Assembly: GCA_024278555.1 (NCBI GenBank)
Contig: JAJRSX010000170.1
Coordinates: forward strand, 1 to 25,266
DNA length: 25,266 nt
From: a bacterium
GTDB taxonomy: Bacteria > CG2-30-53-67 > CG2-30-70-394
Direction: 5' to 3'
The translations under genes and the position numbers were made by a program. Below are positions 7,211 through 14,953 of this stretch, in pieces. Numbering within the stretch: position 1 is the first letter of the stretch; each line of letters starts with the position of its first letter. The notes under the pieces were generated by a model, which was not told the origin of the DNA, made no database searches, and saw only the letters and a list, made by a program, of their open reading frames with translations.

Positions 7211-8341
7211 CTAGAGGGCCTCGATGAGGAGGATCACCAGTCCGGTGACGGCGATGTTGGCGAGGGAGACCGGCAACATCCGCTTCCAGCCGAGGTCCAT
7301 GAGCTGGTCGTAGCGGAAGCGCGGCAGGGTCCAGCGGATGGTCATCAGGAGCCAGCAGAAGAGGACCACCTTGATGAGGAAGGAGATGACCTGGATGGCG
7401 ACCACCCCGTAGTGGCCCACCGCCACCTGCGCCCCCCACGGGAAGACGAAGCCGGAGGCGTGCAGGTAGGGGAACTGCCAGCCGCCGAAAAACAGGGTGG
7501 TGGTGAGGGCCGCGACCATCACCGTCTCCACGAAGTCGGCGAGCATGAACATGCCGAACTTGGTCCCCGAGTACTCGGTGAAGTAGCCGATGATCTCGCT
7601 CTCCCCCTCGGGCAGGTCGAAGGGGATCCGCTTGGTCTCCGCCAGGGCGGCGGTGAAGAAGAGGATGCAGCCGAGGGGCTGGACAAAGACCCCCCACTTC
7701 GGCAGCCACCCCCACAGGAGCGCCCCCTGGCCGCGGACGATCTCCTGCAGGTCCAGGGAACCGTAGACCATCACGATGCCGATCACCGTCGCCCCGAGGG
7801 TCACCTCGTAGGAGATCATCTGGGAGGCGGCGCGCACCGCGCCGAGGAAGGCGTAGTTGTTGTTCGACGAGACACCGGAGAGGACGATGCCGTAGACCCC
7901 GAGGCCGGCCATGGCGAAGATGAAGACGAAGCCGACGTTCAGGTGGGCGACCTGCAGGGAGATGTCTCGGCCGGCCACGTGCAGGGTGTCGCCGAAGGGG
8001 ATCGCCGAGAAGCCGACGAAGGCGAACAGCAGATAGAAGAAGGGGGCGGAGGCGTGCAGCCACTTCATCCCCCCTACCGGCGACCAGTTCTCCTTCGCCA
8101 CCAACTTCATCAGGTCGGCGAGGGGCTGGAGAAGGCCGAGGTAGATGATCGGCCGCATGACCGGGTTGAGCCAGCGGAGCAACGGCGCGCGGAAGGTGAA
8201 GCCGGCCCGGTTCGCCCCCCACCGGTCCTGGATCACCGCCGACTGCTTGCGCTCCACCCACGAGTGGATCCCGGCGATGTTGATCACGATCAACATCATC
8301 ACCATCGCCAGCCCCACCTTGATCGCCACATCAATCCACAT
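7211..8341 (-). CDS. nuoH: NADH-quinone oxidoreductase subunit H
   Basis: This is the membrane subunit that forms much of the quinone-binding chamber and connects the peripheral and membrane arms. It has 376 residues and eight or so transmembrane helices. The family signatures are visible: WVERKQSAVIQDRWGANRAG near residues 28-47 (the usual GPNR is GANR here) and PFDLPEGESEIIGYFTEYSG, with its essential glutamates, near residues 239-258. I chose the ATG at 8341 because it overlaps the nuoG stop as TGATG; a GTG one codon earlier is also possible. One base separates it from nuoI. Confidence 0.97.
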   Translation of the reverse strand: MWIDVAIKVGLAMVMMLIVINIAGIHSWVERKQSAVIQDRWGANRAGFTFRAPLLRWLNPVMRPIIYLGLLQPLADLMKLVAKENWSPVGGMKWLHASAPFFYLLFAFVGFSAIPFGDTLHVAGRDISLQVAHLNVGFVFIFAMAGLGVYGIVLSGVSSNNNYAFLGAVRAASQMISYEVTLGATVIGIVMVYGSLDLQEIVRGQGALLWGWLPKWGVFVQPLGCILFFTAALAETKRIPFDLPEGESEIIGYFTEYSGTKFGMFMLADFVETVMVAALTTTLFFGGWQFPYLHASGFVFPWGAQVAVGHYGVVAIQVISFLIKVVLFCWLLMTIRWTLPRFRYDQLMDLGWKRMLPVSLANIAVTGLVILLIEAL

Positions 8342-9903
8342 CACGCCACCTCCGCCGGTTGGGTGGTGCCGGAGCCGAGCGGTGCCCCACGGCGGCCGAG
8401 GCTTTCGTGGCTCAACCCCGCGAAGGGGGCGAGCTGGTCGGCCAGGGCCGCGAAGATGTCGTCCTCAAAGGCAAAGTCGAAGGGGTGGCCGAGGCGATCG
8501 CCAAGCTCCATCAGCAACCGCCACGTCTCCACCGCCCCACCGATCGGCGGCACCGCCACCCGGATCCGCTGCACCCGCCCGGCCAGGTTGGTGAAGCTCC
8601 CCTCCGCCTCCGCGTGGACCGAGCCCGGGAGGACCACGTGGGCCTGCTCCGTGGCCTTGCCCGGGTGGGTGGCGATGACGGCGACGTGGTCCACCTCCGC
8701 CTTCAGGCCGGTAAGCTCCGCCTCGCCCACCACCACCACCGCCTTGACCCCCTTTTCCTTCACCCAGGCGACCGGGTCGGCCGCCTGCTCGCCGAGGATC
8801 TCCTGGGCGCCGCGGGTGTTGGGAGCTTTGTCGGCGAGGATGAGGAGGTCGTCCGCCTCGCCCTGGGGTGGCGCCAGGTAGGCGGCGTGGCCGCCCAGGG
8901 CGCCGGCAAACAGGGCGCGGGCGAGGTAGAGCTCTTCGTTGGTCGCGGTGGTCGCCACCAGGACGCCGACGGCGTCACCCGCCTTGCGCAGGGCCGCGCC
9001 GGTCGCATCCAGCGCCTCCTCCACGGTGGCGGTACGGCCCTCCACCGTTGCCTCGGTGAGGCGGTCGTGGTCGATCTGCTTGTAGGTGTAGCGACCCTCG
9101 TCGCACATCCACCACTGGTTCACCTCCGGGTTCTCGCGCGGCTTGTAGCGCATCACCCGGGCGCCGCCCGCCTTGTGGGGGCGGTCGCGGTTCACGTGGA
9201 TGGCGATGTTGCAGCCACGGCCGCAGCCGGTGCAGATGGAGTCGACCGCGGTGAGGTACCAGACCCGGCACTTGAAACGGAAGTCGCGGTCGGTCAGGGC
9301 GCCCACCGGGCAGATGTCGACGACGCAGCCGGCGTAGCGGTTATCGAGCCAGGCGCCGTCGGCGAGGGTGATCTCCGAGTGGTCGGCACGCTCGGTGATG
9401 CCGAGCTCGTGGGTGTGGGTGATCTCGTCGGTAAAGCGGACGCAGCGGGAGCAGAGGATGCACCGCTCGGTGTCGAGCATGATGTTGGGGCCGATCTGCT
9501 TCGCCTTCGCCCGCTTCTTGACCTTGTCCTCGTCCAGGCGCGAGCCGGCGGCGCCGTGCTCCATGTAGTAGTCCTGAAGCTTGCACTCCCCCGCCTGGTC
9601 ACAGACCGGGCAGTCCAACGGGTGGTTCACCAGGATGAACTCGAGGATCGAGGCACGGAACTCGCGGCACTTGTCATTGTCCGTGTGGACCACCATGCCA
9701 TCCGCCGCCTGGGTGTGGCAGGCGATCATCATCTTCGGGGCGCCCTCCACCTCCACCAGGCACATGCGGCAGTTGCCGGCGATGGAGAGACCGCGGTGGT
9801 AGCAGTAGTGGGGGATGTGGATGTCGAGACGGCGCGCCGCCTCGATCAGGGTAGTCCCCTGCTCCACCTCCACCTCCCGTCCGTCGATGGTCAGCTTCGG
9901 CAT
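8341..9903 (-). CDS. nuoG: NADH-quinone oxidoreductase subunit G, compact form
   Basis: This is the iron-sulfur subunit of the NADH module. The N-terminal [2Fe-2S] ligands (Cys34, 45, 48, 62), the N5 ligands (His94, Cys98, 101, 107), the N4 ligands (Cys148, 151, 154, 198) and the extra N7 site (Cys224, 227, 231, 267) are all present. The protein has only 520 residues, whereas most bacterial NuoG proteins have about 680-900. The first 270 residues look complete, and only about 250 residues of a reduced molybdopterin-oxidoreductase-like domain follow. The reading frame is clean and ends in a TGATG overlap with nuoH, so this looks like an established short form and not a sequencing frameshift. 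The upstream 80-base spacer carries a nonamer array. Confidence 0.93.
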   Translation of the reverse strand: MPKLTIDGREVEVEQGTTLIEAARRLDIHIPHYCYHRGLSIAGNCRMCLVEVEGAPKMMIACHTQAADGMVVHTDNDKCREFRASILEFILVNHPLDCPVCDQAGECKLQDYYMEHGAAGSRLDEDKVKKRAKAKQIGPNIMLDTERCILCSRCVRFTDEITHTHELGITERADHSEITLADGAWLDNRYAGCVVDICPVGALTDRDFRFKCRVWYLTAVDSICTGCGRGCNIAIHVNRDRPHKAGGARVMRYKPRENPEVNQWWMCDEGRYTYKQIDHDRLTEATVEGRTATVEEALDATGAALRKAGDAVGVLVATTATNEELYLARALFAGALGGHAAYLAPPQGEADDLLILADKAPNTRGAQEILGEQAADPVAWVKEKGVKAVVVVGEAELTGLKAEVDHVAVIATHPGKATEQAHVVLPGSVHAEAEGSFTNLAGRVQRIRVAVPPIGGAVETWRLLMELGDRLGHPFDFAFEDDIFAALADQLAPFAGLSHESLGRRGAPLGSGTTQPAEVA

Positions 9904-9924
9904 GGGCTTACTCGATCACCGCCA

Positions 9925-9951
9925 CCTTCGTGGCCTTCGTGCCCTTGGTGG
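9925..9951. repeat. Three-copy nonamer array between nuoF and nuoG
   Basis: Three 9-base units stand in tandem on the plus strand: CCTTCGTGG, CCTTCGTGC, CCTTGGTGG. In the mRNA they read CCACCAAGG, GCACGAAGG, CCACGAAGG. The CACGAAGG word is, from memory, a common intergenic repeat in diverse bacteria. The array occupies a third of the 80-base spacer and ends about 20 bases upstream of the nuoG start. Confidence 0.7.
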
Positions 9952-9983
9952 TTTTGAAATGGATCCGCACCGCACCTCTCCCC

Positions 9984-11270
9984 TTACGCCCCGACCTTCT
10001 CGCCGCTCACCATCGAGCGGCCGTTCTTGCAGAAGTACTCGAACTCGTCGCGGAACTTCTCCACGAACCCCATCACCGGCCACGCCGCCGCGTCACCGAG
10101 GGGGCAGATGGTGGTACCGGTGATCTTGCGGGCGATGGAGTCGAGGTTGGCGGTGTCCTCGGCGCGACCGTGGCCGGCGAGGATGCGCTCGACGATGCGC
10201 CGCATCCAGCCAGTCCCCTCGCGGCACGGGGTGCACTGGCCGCACGACTCGTGGGCGTAGAACTGGATGATGGTGTGCATCGCCTCGACCATGCAGACCG
10301 ACTCGTCCATGACGATGAGGCCGGCAGAGCCGAGCATCGAATTCACCTGCTTGAGCCCCTCGAAGCTCCCCTCCGTGTCGAGCTCGTCGGGCCTGAGCAC
10401 CGGCGCCGACAGGCCGCCGGGGATCACCGCCTTGAGCTTGGCGCCGTCGCGCATGCCGCCGGCGTAGTCGTCGATGAGCGCCCGCAGGGTAACCGACGGT
10501 GAGAGCTCGAAGATCCCCGGCCGGTTCACGTGGCCGGAGACGCAGTAGAGCTTCGTCCCCCCCTGGCTCTCCACCCCCAGCTTGAGGAAGGCGTCGGCGC
10601 CGAGGCGGGTGATGTGGGGGACCAGCGCCAGGGTCTCGACGTTGTTGATCACCGTGGGGCAACCGTGCAGACCCACCAGGGCCGGGAAGGGCGGCTTCAG
10701 GCGCGGGTGGCCCGGCTTGCCCTCCAGAGACTCCAGGAGGGCCGTCTCCTCACCGCAGATGTAGGCGCCGCCGCCGCGGTGGACCACCACGTCGAAGGGG
10801 AAGCCGGTCCCCATGACATCCGCCCCGAGGTAGCCGCGCTCGTACGCCTCGGCCACCGCCTGCTCCATCCGTTCGATCGGCAGGTCGAACTCACCGCGCA
10901 CGTAGATGTACGCCTTGTGGCACCCCACCGCCTTGCCGCAGATGAGCATCCCCTCCAGGAGCATGTGCGGCTCGTAGGTGAGGATGTACTTGTCCTTGAA
11001 GGTGCCCGGCTCGCCCTCGTCGGCGTTCACCGCCAGGTAGACCGGCTTGTCGCCCCCCTTGGGGATGAACGACCACTTCATGCCGGTGGGGAAGCCGGCG
11101 CCGCCGCAGCCGCGCAGCTTGGCCCGCTTCACCTGGTCGATCACCTGCTCCGGCTCCACCTCGGCGATCACCCGGCGCGCCTCGTCGTAGCCGCCACGCT
11201 CGAGGTAGTGGTCGAGGCGGTGGGAGACCTCGGAGCCGAAGTTGGCGGACAGCAGCTTGGGCGCGCTCAT
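9984..11270 (-). CDS. nuoF: NADH-quinone oxidoreductase subunit F (NADH/FMN)
   Basis: This subunit oxidises NADH, holds FMN and carries the [4Fe-4S] cluster N3. It has 428 residues, a normal length. The NADEGEPGTFKD segment (residues 82-93) and the cluster ligands Cys343, Cys346, Cys349 (ESCGQCTPCREG) and Cys389 are present. The glycine-rich FMN loop reads LRGCGGAGFPTGMKW, with Cys55 where Arg is usual (GRGGAGF). The ATG overlaps the nuoE stop by four bases (ATGA). An 80-base spacer with repeats follows before nuoG. Confidence 0.97.
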   Translation of the reverse strand: MSAPKLLSANFGSEVSHRLDHYLERGGYDEARRVIAEVEPEQVIDQVKRAKLRGCGGAGFPTGMKWSFIPKGGDKPVYLAVNADEGEPGTFKDKYILTYEPHMLLEGMLICGKAVGCHKAYIYVRGEFDLPIERMEQAVAEAYERGYLGADVMGTGFPFDVVVHRGGGAYICGEETALLESLEGKPGHPRLKPPFPALVGLHGCPTVINNVETLALVPHITRLGADAFLKLGVESQGGTKLYCVSGHVNRPGIFELSPSVTLRALIDDYAGGMRDGAKLKAVIPGGLSAPVLRPDELDTEGSFEGLKQVNSMLGSAGLIVMDESVCMVEAMHTIIQFYAHESCGQCTPCREGTGWMRRIVERILAGHGRAEDTANLDSIARKITGTTICPLGDAAAWPVMGFVEKFRDEFEYFCKNGRSMVSGEKVGA

Positions 11271-11806
11271 TCCAGCCCCCCGAAGATCTCCCGGACCCGC
11301 TGTCGGTCGAGACGGCCGTAGTAGCGGTCGTTCACCTGCATCATCGGCGCCTCCTCACAGGCGGCGAGACACTGAACCACCGACAGGGTGAAGCGGCCGT
11401 CGGCGGTGGTCTCGCCCACCGCGATCCCCAGCTCCTCCTCGATCATCCGGATTGTCTCCCGCGCCCCACACAGGGTACAGGAGAGGTTGCCGCACACCTG
11501 CACGTGGTGGCTGCCCACCGGGCGCTGGTTGTACATGGTGTAGAAGGTCACCGTCTCTCTGACCCAGATCAGCGGGATCTCCAGCTCCTCGGCGATCACC
11601 CGCTCCATCTCCCGGGAGACGTAGCCGTAGCGGCGCTGAAAGGCCCACAAGAGGGGCATGAGCGCCGCCCGTGGGGTCTCGTAGCGGGCGCGGAGGGCGT
11701 CGCACTCCTCCCGCAGCTCCTCGGGGAAGCAGGTGACCTCCACCTCCTTCGCCGCCAGGGCGGCGGACAGCGTCTCGCCGGTGGTCGTGTTGTCGCCGGC
11801 AGCCAT
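11267..11806 (-). CDS. nuoE: NADH-quinone oxidoreductase subunit E
   Basis: This thioredoxin-like subunit carries the [2Fe-2S] cluster N1a next to the FMN of NuoF. It has 179 residues from the chosen start. The ligands are Cys105 and Cys110 (VCGNLSC) and Cys146 and Cys150 (CLAAC). I chose ATG 11806 because GGAGC lies about 10 bases upstream and the family homology begins soon after. The frame stays open for 38 more codons upstream, but those codons lie in a palindromic repeat. The stop overlaps nuoF (ATGA). Just upstream, a 60-codon frame ends in TGATG with this start. Confidence 0.95.
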   Translation of the reverse strand: MAAGDNTTTGETLSAALAAKEVEVTCFPEELREECDALRARYETPRAALMPLLWAFQRRYGYVSREMERVIAEELEIPLIWVRETVTFYTMYNQRPVGSHHVQVCGNLSCTLCGARETIRMIEEELGIAVGETTADGRFTLSVVQCLAACEEAPMMQVNDRYYGRLDRQRVREIFGGLE

Positions 11807-11988
11807 CAGCTCAACGCTCCATAGTTCGCGGGCGCATAGGTGCCCCCAGATCCGGGGCGGCCCGCAACCCGGGCGACGCAGGCGTACGGTTCGTACGTCG
11901 AGGAGCACGGGTGAGGACACGGCCCGGAGATGGGGGCAGATAGGCGCCCGTTGGTAGGTCGAAGCACAGTGTCTCCCTGCGGGTTCAT
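11806..11988 (-). other. 60-codon open frame bridging nuoD and nuoE
   Basis: The frame starts at an ATG overlapping the nuoD stop by four bases (ATGA) and ends in TGATG shared with the nuoE ATG, so it exactly fills the junction. The predicted 60 residues are rich in Pro, Gly, Ala and Ser with three Cys, and resemble no family I know. Most of it is the translation of the palindrome at 11828-11951. It could be a coupling leader that keeps ribosomes running from nuoD to nuoE, or simply an accident of an open frame in a repeat. I do not claim a functional protein. Confidence 0.35.
11828..11951. repeat. 124-base imperfect palindrome in nuoD-nuoE junction
   Basis: The outer arms at 11828-11856 and 11923-11951 pair with a few mismatches (shared words CGGGCGC, TGCCCCCA and TCCGGG). 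Pairing resumes further in, around ACCCG/CGGGT, and closes at GTACGGTTCGTAC near 11884-11896. The whole element can therefore fold into one long hairpin. It looks like a mobile palindromic element inserted between two genes whose neighbours elsewhere overlap. Confidence 0.75.
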
Positions 11989-13328
11989 CGGTCGAGCTCC
12001 CCGGCGATCATGTTCACCATCCCGAAGATCGGGGTGACGTCCGCGATCATGTGGCCGACGAGGAGCTCGCTCATCGCCGCGACGATCGGGAAGCAGGGCG
12101 GGTGGCAGCGGACCCGGTACGGCCGGTCGGTGCCGTCGGAGACGACGTAGAAGCCGAGCTCACCGTTCGCCCCCTCCACCACGCCGTACGCCTCGCCCGC
12201 CGGGGGGTGGAGGCCGTGGCCGGTCATCACCAGCTTGAAGTGGTTCATCAGCCCCTCGATGGAGCCGTAGGCCTCCTCCTTCGAGGGCAGGAGCACATGC
12301 TTGTCCGGGTTGGTCACCTGCTCGATCTGGCCGCGGTGGGTGCCGTTCAGGGTCGGGTCGGCGACCACCCGCAGCTCCTGCACCCCACCCGTGAGGCCCC
12401 GCTTTGCCTCCTCCACCAGATCGGCGCCGGTGAGCTCGCGACCGCTCTCGTCCACCGCCACCGCCCCCTTGGGCATCTGCTCCAGACACTGCTCGACCAT
12501 GCGCATCGACTGCTCCATCTCCGCGAAGCGCACCGCGTACCGCTCGTAGTTGTCGCAGTGGCCGTCGCCGATCGGCACCTCGAACTCCAGCCGGTCGTAG
12601 ATCGAATACGGCTCATCGCGCCGGAGGTCCCAGTCAACGCCGTTGGCGCGGGCAAAGGGGCCCTGGATGGAGTAGGCGAGGGTCCGCTCCTTCGACATCA
12701 CCCCGACGTCGCGCATCCGGTCCATGAAGATCCGGTTGCGCGACAGGAGCTTGTCGCACTCCACGAGGATCTCGCGGGTGCGGGCGAAGGCCTTGTGGAC
12801 CTGGTTGGAAAAGCAGTCCGGCAGGTCCGCCTTCACCCCGCCGATGCGACCGAAGGAGACCGTGAGCCGGGCGCCGGTGACCGCCTCGATCAGGTCGTAG
12901 ATCGCCTCGCGCGCCTCCACGTAATAGAGGAAGGCGGTGAAGGCGCCGACCTCCATGGTCGCCGCGCCAATGCAGGTAAGGTGGTCGGCGATACGGCCGA
13001 TCTCGCTCATGATCACCCGCAGGTACTCACCACGCTCAGGCACGGTGATCCCCATGAGCTTCTCCACCGCGATGCAGTACCCCTGGTTGTTGATCGACGG
13101 CGAGACGTAGTTCAGCCGGTCGGTGTAGGGAATGACCGTGAGGTAGCTCCCCTGCTCCGACATCTTCTCGAAGCCCCGGTGGAGGTAGCCGATCTCGCAG
13201 TCCGCCTTGACGATCGACTCGCCGTCGAGCTCGAGGACGAAGCGCACCACCCCGTGCATCGACGGGTGCGACGGCCCCAGATTGAGGAGCATCGACTTGG
13301 TCGTCAGCGGACGTTCGGTAACGGTCAT
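11985..13328 (-). CDS. nuoD: NADH-quinone oxidoreductase subunit D
   Basis: This subunit (49-kDa homologue) forms the quinone pocket with NuoB at the base of the peripheral arm. It is related to [NiFe] hydrogenase large subunits but lacks the metal ligands. It has 447 residues and is not fused to NuoC. Characteristic segments are NLGPSHPSMHGVVRFVLELD near the N-terminus, GYLHRGFEKM, and the family C-terminus FGMVNMIAGELDR. The GPSHPSMHG form differs from the enterobacterial GPQHPAAHG. I chose ATG 13328; an in-frame TTG at 13367 lies in a repeat array. No Shine-Dalgarno is evident. A short hairpin (13340-13355) lies just upstream. Confidence 0.96.
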   Translation of the reverse strand: MTVTERPLTTKSMLLNLGPSHPSMHGVVRFVLELDGESIVKADCEIGYLHRGFEKMSEQGSYLTVIPYTDRLNYVSPSINNQGYCIAVEKLMGITVPERGEYLRVIMSEIGRIADHLTCIGAATMEVGAFTAFLYYVEAREAIYDLIEAVTGARLTVSFGRIGGVKADLPDCFSNQVHKAFARTREILVECDKLLSRNRIFMDRMRDVGVMSKERTLAYSIQGPFARANGVDWDLRRDEPYSIYDRLEFEVPIGDGHCDNYERYAVRFAEMEQSMRMVEQCLEQMPKGAVAVDESGRELTGADLVEEAKRGLTGGVQELRVVADPTLNGTHRGQIEQVTNPDKHVLLPSKEEAYGSIEGLMNHFKLVMTGHGLHPPAGEAYGVVEGANGELGFYVVSDGTDRPYRVRCHPPCFPIVAAMSELLVGHMIADVTPIFGMVNMIAGELDR

Positions 13329-13339
13329 GGGGATCGGAG

Positions 13340-13355
13340 GTGAAATTTTTTTCAC
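13340..13355 (-). promoter_or_regulatory. Small hairpin upstream of nuoD start
   Basis: GTGAAA, a four-base loop and TTTCAC form a 6-bp stem 11 bases from the nuoD ATG. It abuts the octamer array at 13353-13384. The leader has no evident Shine-Dalgarno, so this structure or the array may influence nuoD translation. That is inference. Confidence 0.3.
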
Positions 13356-13384
13356 GCGAAGGCGCAAAGAGGCAAAGGCGCAAA
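13353..13384 (-). repeat. Octamer array upstream of nuoD
   Basis: Four 8-base units stand in tandem on the plus strand: CACGCGAA, GGCGCAAA, GAGGCAAA, GGCGCAAA. An inverted, more degenerate array of the same family lies at 13497-13530, so the two bracket the nuoC-nuoD spacer. Confidence 0.8.
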
Positions 13385-13447
13385 GGGAAACATATACGGA
13401 GATTTGGGGTTGTCTTTCGTTGCTCGCCTCCCACAGACGATGCGTCC

Positions 13448-13467
13448 ACGTCGGCGCACGCCGACGT
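13448..13467. repeat. Perfect 8-bp hairpin in nuoC-nuoD spacer
   Basis: ACGTCGGC, a four-base loop (GCAC) and GCCGACGT form a perfect stem at the middle of the spacer between the two inverted octamer arrays. It is a symmetrical REP-like unit of unknown role. Confidence 0.6.
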
Positions 13468-13496
13468 TCATCGCCACCTCTCTGCCGGCAAGACCC

Positions 13497-13530
13497 TTTG
13501 CGTCCTTAAGTTCCTTTGCATCTTTGCGTT
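13497..13530 (+). repeat. Inverted octamer-type array after nuoC
   Basis: The units TTTGCGTCC, TTAAGTTCC, TTTGCATC and TTTGCGTT (plus strand) are the reverse-complement family of the array at 13353-13384. The array ends about 12 bases from the nuoC stop. The pairing potential with the nuoD-proximal array is imperfect but extensive. Confidence 0.7.
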
Positions 13531-13542
13531 GTGTCGTTCAAT

Positions 13543-14019
13543 TCAATTCACCGGCCCCACGAGGGGCTGGCGCTTGTCGACCCGGTAGTCCTTGCGCAGG
13601 GGATGGCCGGTGAACTCGTCGTACATGAGGATACGGCGCAGGTCCGGATGGCCGTCGAAGCGGACCCCATACATATCCCACACCTCGCGCTCGTACCAGT
13701 TGGCCGAGGCCCACAGGTCGTGGAGCGACGCCACCACCGGCCCCTTGCCGTCCACCGGGACCTTCAGCCGCAACCGCTCCCGGCGGCGGTGGGAGAGGAG
13801 GTGGTAGACCACCTCAAAGCGCGGCTTGCGCCGCAGGTAGTCGACCGCGGTGACGTCCATGAGGATCTCGAAGCCGTGGTCCGGGTCGTCGTGGAGAAAG
13901 GTCGCCACCTCGCGCATGGACTCCGGCCGGACCACCACGGTCTCATCACCACAGTGGGCGTGGCTGTCGATCACCGCCTCGGGGAAGCGCTCGCGCAGGG
14001 TCGCCACGATCGAAGACAT
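13543..14019 (-). CDS. nuoC: NADH-quinone oxidoreductase subunit C
   Basis: This is the 30-kDa homologue of the peripheral arm, without cofactors, contacting NuoD and NuoB. It has 158 residues. The signature YEREVWDMYGVRFDGHPDLR and the end GHPLRKDYRV are clear. The start ATG 14019 shares a base with the nuoB stop (TGATG), which excludes the longer upstream extension. A 214-base spacer with two inverted octamer arrays separates it from nuoD, although in many bacteria these two genes are adjacent or fused. Confidence 0.96.
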   Translation of the reverse strand: MSSIVATLRERFPEAVIDSHAHCGDETVVVRPESMREVATFLHDDPDHGFEILMDVTAVDYLRRKPRFEVVYHLLSHRRRERLRLKVPVDGKGPVVASLHDLWASANWYEREVWDMYGVRFDGHPDLRRILMYDEFTGHPLRKDYRVDKRQPLVGPVN

Positions 14020-14513
14020 CACCCCTCCACGCTCGTCTTCACGAACTCGGCACCGCGACGCGACTGGCGCTCGGTCTGGATCTTCTCGTGCAGCTTCATC
14101 ACCGCGTCGATGATCGCCTCCGGCCGCGGCGGACAGCCCGGGATGTAGACGTCCACCGGCACGATCGTGTCGATCCCCTGGACCACGGCGTAGTTGTTGT
14201 AGAAGCCGCCGGTGCAGGTGCAGACGCCGATGGCGATCACCCACTTGGGCTCGCACATCTGGTCGTAGATGGTCTTCAGGACCGGGGCCATCTTGTGGTT
14301 GATGGTCCCGACCACGAAGAGGACATCGGACTGGCGCGGCGTCCACCGCGGCCAGCCGGCACCGAAGCGGTCGAGGTCGTAGTGGGAGCACGACGCCGAC
14401 ATGTACTCAATGCCGCAGCAGGCGGTGGCGAACGGGTACTGGAAGATGGACCAGCGACGCGCCCAGCCAAAGAGCTCATCGGACCTGGAGGTGAACCAGC
14501 CTTGATCGGCCAT
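14019..14513 (-). CDS. nuoB: NADH-quinone oxidoreductase subunit B
   Basis: This subunit holds cluster N2, the last iron-sulfur centre before quinone. It has 164 residues. The tandem cysteines in FATACCGIEYMS, the cysteine in GVCTCTGGFYNN and the one in IPGCPPRPEAI are the N2 ligands. The CTCTGGFYNN form replaces the common CxxSGGMxx segment. ATG 14513 lies four bases after the nuoA stop; the frame continues upstream but only through nuoA. The stop overlaps nuoC by one base. Confidence 0.97.
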   Translation of the reverse strand: MADQGWFTSRSDELFGWARRWSIFQYPFATACCGIEYMSASCSHYDLDRFGAGWPRWTPRQSDVLFVVGTINHKMAPVLKTIYDQMCEPKWVIAIGVCTCTGGFYNNYAVVQGIDTIVPVDVYIPGCPPRPEAIIDAVMKLHEKIQTERQSRRGAEFVKTSVEG

Positions 14514-14517
14514 TGGT

Positions 14518-14868
14518 TTAGTCCCAGTTGAGGGCACCGCGGCGCCATGCATAGGCAAGGCCGACGCCGAGGACCGCAAGGAAGACCATCATCTCCGCAA
14601 AGGCGAAGAGACCGAGCTTCCGGAACAGGGTTGCCCATGGGTAGAGGAACATCATCTCGACGTCGAAGACCACGAAAAGGATCGCGACCATGTAGAACTT
14701 GACGTCGAACCGGCCACTAGGCAGATCAAAGGGCGTCTTACCGCACTCCACCGGCTGCTCTTTGTAGCCGAGACGTACCCGCGGGCCGAACGGGACACCG
14801 AGGAGCCAGATCAGCCCGGCGAAGCCCGCGGCAAAGAGGGCGAAGATCAGGAGACCGCTGTATTCCAT
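14518..14868 (-). CDS. nuoA: NADH-quinone oxidoreductase subunit A
   Basis: This is a small membrane subunit of complex I, 116 residues with three transmembrane helices. The conserved loop YKEQPVECGKTPFDLPSGRF and the TM2 segment VFDVEMMFLYPW, with its essential acidic pair, are present. It is the first gene of the operon. The 194-base divergent spacer to the K+ channel gene holds a candidate promoter. No Shine-Dalgarno is evident before the ATG (upstream CCTACCCACG). Confidence 0.96.
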   Translation of the reverse strand: MEYSGLLIFALFAAGFAGLIWLLGVPFGPRVRLGYKEQPVECGKTPFDLPSGRFDVKFYMVAILFVVFDVEMMFLYPWATLFRKLGLFAFAEMMVFLAVLGVGLAYAWRRGALNWD

Positions 14869-14953
14869 CGTGGGTAGGCGCGAGAGAGGCGGCGCAAAAG
14901 AGGAAACAGCTAGACGCAGGAAGAAACGACTCGGTCGACTTCAGCGGCCGGCG

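Noticed and set aside
8341-9903. nuoG truncated by a frameshift
   Set aside because: The stop codon overlaps the nuoH start in the same TGATG form as other junctions, and no further NuoG-like sequence lies downstream in another frame.
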